Of a stretch of DNA of 64,000 nt, positions 58,831 through 64,000 are shown one piece after another. The translations under genes were made by a program, and so were the position numbers. The stretch's first letter is position 1, and each line of letters starts with the position of its first letter. The notes beneath the pieces are model-generated. The model did not search any database and was not told the DNA's origin. It was given only the letters and a program-made list of their open reading frames with translations. The stretch spans positions 62,001 to 126,000 of the forward strand of contig NZ_FNVO01000006.1 of assembly GCF_900108175.1 (NCBI RefSeq). The letters are read 5' to 3'. The stretch is from Thermomonospora echinospora. GTDB lineage: Bacteria > Actinomycetota > Actinomycetes > Streptosporangiales > Streptosporangiaceae.

Positions 58831-60135
58831 TCAGCTTCCGGCGGCCAGTTGCTGGTCGGCCTGGGCCAGCCTGGCCTTGATCTGCGCGGCGTCGACGGTC
58901 CGGCCGGAGGCGACGTCGGCGAACATCGACTTCATGGCGGTGCCGACCAGGGTTTCGAACTGGCTTTCCTGCGGCACCTGCGGCATGGGTTCGGCGGTGC
59001 CGCTCAGCACGCCCTGGAAGACCTTCACCTGCTCGGTCTGGAACGCGGGGTCGGTGTAGGCGTCCTTGACGGTGGGCAGCGAGCCATAGGTCTTGTTGAG
59101 CAGTGCCTGCTCCTCGGTGCTGGTCATGAACTTCACGAACTCCAGCGCCCCGTCGAGGTTCCTGGTGTTCTTGAACACCGCGAGGTTGATGCCGGCCACG
59201 AAGCTGTTGACCCGGCGGCCGCCGGGCGGGGGCTGGTCGGGCAGCGGAATCGGGGCCACGCCCAGGTCGTCCATCTTCATCCCGACGGCCTCGAACGAGC
59301 CGGCGGAGGCCTGGTTCATGAACATCGCGGCCTTGCCGTCGGCGAGGTCCTTGAGCGACTTGGCGGTGTCGGTGTACTCCACGTTGCTCGGGTTGACGAT
59401 CTTGTGGACCTGCATCAGGTCGAGGTACTGCTTGATCGCGTCGGCGGCCGGGTCGGAGGCCAGCGTGGGCTTCTCGCCGTCGAAGAACCGCGCCCCGTGC
59501 TGGGCGCCGAGGATCGCGGCGTGGTGGGCGTTCTCGGTGACCTGGCCGGCCTGCAGCGTCAGGCCCCACTGGCCGGGCTTGGTGAGCTTCTTGCCGGTCT
59601 CGATGAGCTCGTTCCAGGTCGCCGGCGGCCTGTCGATGCCGGCCTCGCGGAACAGCTTCTTGTTGTAGTACAGGCCGTAGGCCTGGCCGTAGATGGGGAC
59701 GGCGGCCGGCGGCTTGCCCTGCGCCCCGGTGGCGGCCAGGCACGGGCCGAGGAATCTGTCCCTGCCGCCGACCTTGGCGAGCGTGGCGTCGTCGAACGGC
59801 AGCAGCGCGCCGGTGGCCTGTAGGGAGGCCGACCAGGTGTTGCCGATGTTGAGCACGTCCGGGCCCCTGCCGGAGGTGGTGGCGGCCAGGATCCGGTTGA
59901 GCAGGTCGGGCCAGCCGATGACCTCCAGCTTGACCTTGATCCCGGTCTTGCGGGTGAACTTGGCGAGTTCGGGTTCCAGCACCTTGCGGTCGTGGTCGAG
60001 GCTGGTGCCCTGGTTGGAGGCCCAGTAGAGGAGTTCCTTGGGGCCGCCGGCGGACGTGCCGCCGTCGCCGCAGGCCACGGCGGTCAAGGCGACCAGCGTC
60101 AGCGCGGCGGCCGACGCCATCGTTGCGATGCCCAT
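58831..60135 (-). CDS. Sugar ABC transporter substrate-binding lipoprotein, 434 aa
   Basis: Extracellular, lipid-anchored sugar-binding protein of the MalE/UgpB type. Start ATG 60135 with AAGGA upstream gives a hydrophobic signal and lipobox LTAVAC; upstream codons are unlikely to be used. Mature region: KELLYWASNQGTSLDHDRKVL, EVIGWPDLLNRILAATTSGRGPDVLNIGNTW (parts), YNKKLFREAGIDRPPATWNEL. First gene of the glucan operon, divergent from the ROK repressor. The ligand is inferred to be beta-glucan oligosaccharide. Confidence 0.92.
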   Translation of the reverse strand: MGIATMASAAALTLVALTAVACGDGGTSAGGPKELLYWASNQGTSLDHDRKVLEPELAKFTRKTGIKVKLEVIGWPDLLNRILAATTSGRGPDVLNIGNTWSASLQATGALLPFDDATLAKVGGRDRFLGPCLAATGAQGKPPAAVPIYGQAYGLYYNKKLFREAGIDRPPATWNELIETGKKLTKPGQWGLTLQAGQVTENAHHAAILGAQHGARFFDGEKPTLASDPAADAIKQYLDLMQVHKIVNPSNVEYTDTAKSLKDLADGKAAMFMNQASAGSFEAVGMKMDDLGVAPIPLPDQPPPGGRRVNSFVAGINLAVFKNTRNLDGALEFVKFMTSTEEQALLNKTYGSLPTVKDAYTDPAFQTEQVKVFQGVLSGTAEPMPQVPQESQFETLVGTAMKSMFADVASGRTVDAAQIKARLAQADQQLAAGS

Positions 60136-60180
60136 GGGGATCCTTGAGGGGGTCGGGGAACGGAGTGACTTACGCCACAC

Positions 60181-60254
60181 CTTTTTTCAAGGCTTGATTT
60201 AATACGTGGGAGACTGAGGGGTCAACACTGCGGGACTACTTTTTTCAGGCCTTG
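60181..60254. promoter_or_regulatory. Two direct copies of a likely ROK operator
   Basis: CTTTTTTCAAGGCTTG (60181-60196) and CTTTTTTCAGGCCTTG (60239-60254) are repeated in the same orientation 58 bases apart between the divergent binding-protein and ROK genes. The first continues to TCAAGGCTTGA, an 11-bp palindrome. Likely sites for the ROK protein, controlling operon and regulator. Confidence 0.75.
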
Positions 60255-60287
60255 TCGGAAGACGGGGCCCGAGCGGGGAAGGTGGAC

Positions 60288-61475
60288 ATGGCCGAGCGCA
60301 AGGGGGGCACGGTGCGCGACCTGCGCCGGGACAACCGGGCGGTGCTGTTGCGGGCGCTGTACTTCAGCGGTCCGCGCAGCCGGCAGGAGCTCAGCGCCGC
60401 GACGGGGCTGAGCCCGGCCTCGGTCAGCAACGTGATGCGCGAACTGCTCGGCGAGGGGGTCGTCGCCGAGGTCGGCTCGGTGGACTCCGACGGCGGGCGG
60501 CCGCGGGTGCTGCTGCAGGTGAACCCGGAGTACGGCTACGTCGTCGGCGTGGACGTCGGTGAGACCCGGGTGCAGGTGGAGCTGTTCGACCTGGCGATGA
60601 CCGAGCGGGCCAAGGCCGACTTCCCGCTGGACCCGGCACGCCATCCGGCGGACGCGGTCGTCTCCCGAATCCTGGCCGGCCTCGACGCGGTGCTCGCCGA
60701 CAGCGGCGTGCCGGCCGAGGCGATCTTCGGGGTGGGCATCGGCGTGCCCGGCGTCGTCCAGCAGCGCCCCGAGGTGGTCGTGGACGCCCAGACCTTCGGC
60801 TGGGACCGCGTCCCGCTGGAACGGCTGCTGCGCGCGGGCACCGACCTGCCGCTGCTCATCGACAACGGCGCCAACACCATGGGCCAGGCCGAGCTGTGGT
60901 TCGGCTCCGGCCGCGGCACCCACAACGCGGTGGTCGGGCTGATCGGATCCGGGGTCGGCGCGGCGATCATCACGCACGGCACCGCGGACCGGGGCTCGAC
61001 CGCCTCCGCCGGCGAGTGGGGCCACACCCCCGTCGTCGTGGGCGGCCGGACCTGCCGCTGCGGCAACGTCGGCTGCCTGGAGGCCTACGTCGGCGCCGAG
61101 GCCATGCTGGAACGTTACGCGGAGGCGGGCGGGACGCTCGCCGCGGCCGACCAGGAGTCCGCGCTGGCCGCGATGATCCTGGAGGCCGGCACCCCGGGCA
61201 CCGTCGGAGCGAGGATCATCGACGAGACCGTGCGCTACCTCGGCGCCGCCGTCGGCGGCCTGATCAACCTGCTGAACCCCGAACGCGTCATCCTCGGCGG
61301 CTGGGCCGGCCTGCTCCTCGGCGAGACCCACCTGGACGCCATCCGCGAGGCCGCCCGCTGCCACGCCCTCAAGCACCCGTTCGCGACCACCTCCATCGAA
61401 CTGTGCACCCTGGGCCCCGACGCCGTCGCCCTGGGCGCGGCCACCCTCCCCCTGGAGCTGTTCCTCAACGGCTAG
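60288..61475 (+). CDS. ROK-family transcriptional repressor, 395 aa
   Basis: NagC/XylR-type regulator: N-terminal winged helix (RDLRRDNRAVLLRALYFSG, then SRQELSAATGLSPASVSNVM) and a sugar-kinase-like ROK domain with the zinc motif CRCGNVGCLE. In the ROK domain the usual NDANxA is IDNGANTMG, so phosphotransfer is probably lost, as expected for a repressor. Start ATG 60288 with GAAGG upstream; in-frame codons before it overlap the operator. Divergent from the glucan operon, so it should repress it until a sugar binds. Confidence 0.92.
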   Translation: MAERKGGTVRDLRRDNRAVLLRALYFSGPRSRQELSAATGLSPASVSNVMRELLGEGVVAEVGSVDSDGGRPRVLLQVNPEYGYVVGVDVGETRVQVELFDLAMTERAKADFPLDPARHPADAVVSRILAGLDAVLADSGVPAEAIFGVGIGVPGVVQQRPEVVVDAQTFGWDRVPLERLLRAGTDLPLLIDNGANTMGQAELWFGSGRGTHNAVVGLIGSGVGAAIITHGTADRGSTASAGEWGHTPVVVGGRTCRCGNVGCLEAYVGAEAMLERYAEAGGTLAAADQESALAAMILEAGTPGTVGARIIDETVRYLGAAVGGLINLLNPERVILGGWAGLLLGETHLDAIREAARCHALKHPFATTSIELCTLGPDAVALGAATLPLELFLNG

Positions 61476-61476
61476 C

Positions 61477-61632
61477 CGGCGGCAAGGTCACCGTGGCGGC
61501 CCCGGGACGGCCTTCGCCGAGGGGACGGCCCCGGCCGGGCTCAAGCTCACCGGATCGGCCACCACCGAATCCGGCATCGTCTACGCCACCTGCGACTGGA
61601 CGGGCAAGCTCGCCTACGGTTCCGTCACCTGA
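61477..61632 (+). pseudogene. Remnant reading frame after the ROK gene
   Basis: Downstream of the ROK stop a plus-strand frame ends at TGA 61630-61632 with an orderly peptide (GLKLTGSATTESGIVYATCD, then WTGKLAYGSVT). It has no start and overlaps the LysR stop region. It may be the tail of a lost secreted protein. Low confidence. Confidence 0.25.
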
Positions 61633-62588
61633 GGACGCCGCGCCCATTGCGGTGTCCAGGTCCCGACGTCGCGGTGGTCGTCGCGCAGGGAGCCGAGATG
61701 GTCGCGGAGTGCGGTGAGGGCGGCGTGCGGGTTGTCGCCGCGCCAGATCAGTGAGTGCGGGTAGACCGGTGTCGGGTCGCGCAGGGGGATGCGCCGCAGG
61801 TCCTGGTCGGCGGGCCAGACGAGGCGGGTCCGCTCGCCGACGAGGGTCGCCAGCGCCGGAGAGTCGGCGATCGTGTCCAGGAGCGGCTCGGCGCCGAAGT
61901 CCGGGCCGGTCACCTCGATGGTGAGCCCGAACGCGGCGGCGAGGTCGTCGTAGAAGCCGGCCCACTCGGTGCCGGCGACGAGGCCGGGCATCCAGATCCG
62001 GTGCCCGGCCAGCCGGGCGGGGGTGACCGCGCGGGCGGCGGCGAACTCGTGGGCCGGCCCGGTCAGAAGTTGGAGGGGCTCGTCGAAGACCCGGGCGGCC
62101 TCCATCCCGTCGGGGAGCCGCGCCGGGAGGGGGACGGCACGGAAGGACGCGTCGATCGTGCCGGACCGGACGGCGGCGATGGCCGCGTCGACGTCGAAGA
62201 GGGTCACCACGTCGAGTTCGATCTCCGGTCGCGCGCGGCGGAAGCCGCGCAGCAGATCGGCCGGCGCCAGCCGCCGGCCGATCACGTCGACGCGCAGCGC
62301 ACGGCGGCCGGGCCGCACGGAGGCGGCCGCCCGTTCCGCGGCCCGCAGGAGGTCGCGGGCGTGCGGTAGGAACGCCTGCCCGTCGATGGTGAGCCGGGCT
62401 CCGCGCGGGGTGCGGGTGAACAACCGCACCCCCAGGTCCCTCTCCAGCGCGGCGACGCGCTTGGAGACGGCCTGCTGGGTGAGCGACAGCTCGGCGGCGG
62501 CCTCCTGGAACCACCCCGCGTCCGCGACGGCGACGAAGGTGCGCACGGCCTTGAGATCCACCCGGGCAACCCTAGTCGTACAACTCAT
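61614..62588 (-). CDS. LysR-family transcriptional regulator, 324 aa
   Basis: N-terminal winged helix (FVAVADAGWFQEAAAELSLT, then QQAVSKRVAALERDLGVRLF) and a two-lobed LysR substrate-binding domain (from about 95). The ATG at 62588 gives a short leader; GTG 62561 (VDLKAVRTF) is equally likely and would fit the family's usual start. The C-terminal half has YDDLAAAFGL and an IADSPALATLVGE motif. No target gene is adjacent in the usual divergent layout: the next gene upstream reads in the same direction. Effector unknown. Confidence 0.85.
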   Translation of the reverse strand: MSCTTRVARVDLKAVRTFVAVADAGWFQEAAAELSLTQQAVSKRVAALERDLGVRLFTRTPRGARLTIDGQAFLPHARDLLRAAERAAASVRPGRRALRVDVIGRRLAPADLLRGFRRARPEIELDVVTLFDVDAAIAAVRSGTIDASFRAVPLPARLPDGMEAARVFDEPLQLLTGPAHEFAAARAVTPARLAGHRIWMPGLVAGTEWAGFYDDLAAAFGLTIEVTGPDFGAEPLLDTIADSPALATLVGERTRLVWPADQDLRRIPLRDPTPVYPHSLIWRGDNPHAALTALRDHLGSLRDDHRDVGTWTPQWARRPQVTEP

Positions 62589-62726
62589 GATTGTGCCCGC
62601 TGGACGAACCGGCTGCTCGACCGGCGACTCTGCCGCCGCTTCGATGGCCCGGTCAACGCAGGGTTGTTCGGATGCGGCGGCGAGAGGTGTGCCGGGCATG
62701 GGGCGGGTGGCCGCCGGGCCGGCGGT

Positions 62727-63368
62727 TCAGGCGTTCGGCAGGGAGCGGAACCATCGGGCGAGGTGGTCGTTCTGTTCGTCCGGGGTGCCGAGGCCGTCCT
62801 CGGGGGCCGGGTCGAGAAGGTTGGCGGTGTCGGACAGCGCGGCGGGCCTGCCCGGACGCAGCAGGGAGACCAGGTGGTGGGTGTCAGGGGCGTCGACCTG
62901 GCAACGGTGGACGTCCCGGCGAGCACCGTTGACCAGGAGCTTGACGCCCCGCTTGGCGGCGGCGCGGCACAGCCCCTGGAACGCGCCGAACAGGTCGTCG
63001 CCGAGCGCGACGATCGTCGGCCGCTGCCAGAGCCCGTCGTCGAACTGGAACGTCAGCGTCCACGGGTCATTCCGCCGCACCGTCACCAGCGCCCGCTCCG
63101 GACCGCACCCCCGGGTCGCCTGGATCTCCACGGGAATCCCCCAGACGATGTCGCCCCACCGGCTGTCCGGCCCCGGCAGCTCGACGTACCTGGCCCGGCA
63201 CCTCGGACACCCCCACCGCTCCGGCCCCGGCATGCACCCACCGAGCACTAGTTCCCCGGCCGCCAGCATCCGCTCCAACTCGTCGGTGAAGTCCGGATAT
63301 CCGTACATCACCGGCGCGAGGCGCCCCTGTTCGCACTTCGGGCAGACGGCCCGCTCCAGCTTCCTCAT
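62727..63368 (-). CDS. Unknown protein with zinc-ribbon-like N-terminus, 213 aa
   Basis: Residues 9-57 contain CPKC, a Cys in GGC and CPRC (VCPKCEQGRLAPVMYGYPDF; WGCPRCRARYVEL), a zinc ribbon of the form seen in small metal-binding proteins. A beta-rich middle (ALVTVRRNDPWTLTFQFDDG) and a helical C-terminus follow. AGGAG precedes the ATG at 63368. Family not recognised; the zinc ribbon suggests nucleic-acid or protein binding. Confidence 0.65.
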   Translation of the reverse strand: MRKLERAVCPKCEQGRLAPVMYGYPDFTDELERMLAAGELVLGGCMPGPERWGCPRCRARYVELPGPDSRWGDIVWGIPVEIQATRGCGPERALVTVRRNDPWTLTFQFDDGLWQRPTIVALGDDLFGAFQGLCRAAAKRGVKLLVNGARRDVHRCQVDAPDTHHLVSLLRPGRPAALSDTANLLDPAPEDGLGTPDEQNDHLARWFRSLPNA

Positions 63369-63738
63369 CTGTTCTCCTCCCGCCCGCGGCCGCCCCCTCT
63401 CCCCCGCAGACGCCCTGACCGCCCGGGAGGTTCATTCCGGAGGCCCGTCGCGACGCCCCGGCCCGCCGCCGTCACCGCACGCAGCGGATCACCGGCGGCG
63501 TCGGCGGATGCCCGCGGCACGGACGGCCGTCACCGATCCGGGGGGCTCGCGCGGCCCTCACCCGGAGAGCACCGGGCGCGGAGGTCTCCCTCCCGTCCGC
63601 GAGAGCCGGTGCCGGCACCGGATGTCCGCCGGCCCGAGTCCGCTCCCGGTATTTGAGGGTTGTGAATTCATATGACCAGGTCGAATAGGGGCTAATTGCG
63701 CCAACCCTCAAAAAGAACTTCAATGAGACACTTTAAGC
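63369..63738. promoter_or_regulatory. Intergenic region with 11-bp inverted repeat near the ABC gene
   Basis: TTTGAGGGTTG (63652-63662) and CAACCCTCAAA (63702-63712) are perfect inverse copies 39 bases apart, in a locally AT-rich stretch just before the ABC ATPase start. The spacing of about 50 bases between centres suits a pair of operator half-sites or a DNA loop around the promoter. The rest of the 370 bases shows no gene. Confidence 0.65.
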
Positions 63739-64000
63739 ATGAATATCAGTGAAAGCGCTGCCGGGCCGGCGGAGCCCGACCGTCGGCGCCCCGCCGACGA
63801 TGGCGGCAGGGGATCGCCGAGCACCGAGCCGGCCATCGAGACCCGTGACCTGCGGATGCGTTACGGCTCCACTGAGGTGCTGCGCGGGGTGGACCTGCGC
63901 GTGCACCAGGGTGAGGTGGTGGCCCTGCTGGGGCCCAACGGCGCGGGCAAGACGACCACGATTGAGATCCTGGAGGGGTTCCGCCGTCGTTCGGACGGGC
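63739..64000 (+). CDS. ABC transporter ATP-binding protein (DrrA-like), N-terminal part
   Basis: Starts at ATG 63739 and runs off the right edge. After a 34-residue hydrophilic leader comes IETRDLRMRYGSTEVLRGVD and Walker A GPNGAGKTTT, followed by IEILEGFRRRSDG, the pattern of drug/ABC-2-type exporter ATPases. The partner permease and the rest lie outside the window. Export of a drug or lipid is plausible. Probably controlled through the inverted repeat upstream. Confidence 0.85.
   Translation, partial: MNISESAAGPAEPDRRRPADDGGRGSPSTEPAIETRDLRMRYGSTEVLRGVDLRVHQGEVVALLGPNGAGKTTTIEILEGFRRRSDG

Overview
The window is high-GC actinomycete DNA. GTG and TTG starts are common, Shine-Dalgarno sites are GGAGG-like, operons are tightly coupled by ATGA/GTGA overlaps, and there are two WhiJ-type regulator (helix-turn-helix + DUF5753) / DUF397 pairs. 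A filamentous actinomycete, perhaps of the Streptosporangiales, is my inference. I see no rRNA, tRNA or CRISPR.

Region 1 (1-17 kb) is an accessory island. It carries a Wadjet-type plasmid/DNA defence operon jetA-jetB-jetC-jetD (minus strand, 13287 to 5300): a DUF2397 protein, a DUF2398 protein, a 1379-residue SMC-like ATPase and a Toprim-type nuclease subunit. Around it lie broken genes: a frameshifted glyoxalase-like gene, a cut-off HhH-GPD glycosylase gene, a multiply frameshifted leucine-rich-variant repeat gene and a truncated DUF397 copy. A 225-bp direct repeat (about 93% identical by eye), made of DUF397 plus its 3' flank, occurs at 2528-2752 and 15649-15873 and brackets the island. Just upstream of jetA and divergent from it is a protein that looks like a HARP-like N-terminal domain joined to a GreA/GreB-like C-terminal half.

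Region 2 (17-31 kb) has a secreted alpha/beta hydrolase and a divergent P-loop kinase-like gene and TerF-like von Willebrand A (vWA) gene. These are followed by a compact four-gene cassette (20425-26121). It encodes a 368-aa unknown, a 608-aa unknown with a conspicuous N-terminal motif, a small Trypco1-like protein and a 799-aa protein with a pretoxin-like hydrophobic segment and a C-terminal PD-(D/E)XK-like nuclease signature. This cassette is my main candidate for an undescribed conflict or effector system. A second WhiJ-type cluster (HATPase, regulator, DUF397) and a 652-aa protein with a CYTH-like segment follow.

Region 3 (31-48 kb) is mostly metabolic: an HSL-family esterase; a siderophore uptake locus (binding protein, two FecCD permeases, FhuF-like reductase) under a divergent iron box and lacking its ATPase; a luciferase-like oxidoreductase; an ECF sigma factor fused to a membrane-spanning, extracytoplasmic tail; an acyl-CoA synthetase-like enzyme; a MarR gene divergent from yceI-pirin with three palindromic operators; and a carbonic anhydrase-SulP pair that suggests bicarbonate uptake.

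Region 4 (48-61.5 kb) is a beta-1,3-glucan utilisation operon. A sugar ABC importer (binding protein and two permeases), a GH1 beta-glucosidase and three secreted enzymes carrying five discoidin (F5/8C) domains (a beta-helix enzyme, a GH64-like glucanase and a GH3 enzyme) are read together from a promoter shared with a divergent ROK repressor; two copies of a likely operator lie between them. A LysR gene, a zinc-ribbon protein and the start of a DrrA-like ABC ATPase complete the window. Strong GC hairpins, mostly without T-tracts, close many convergent gene pairs.
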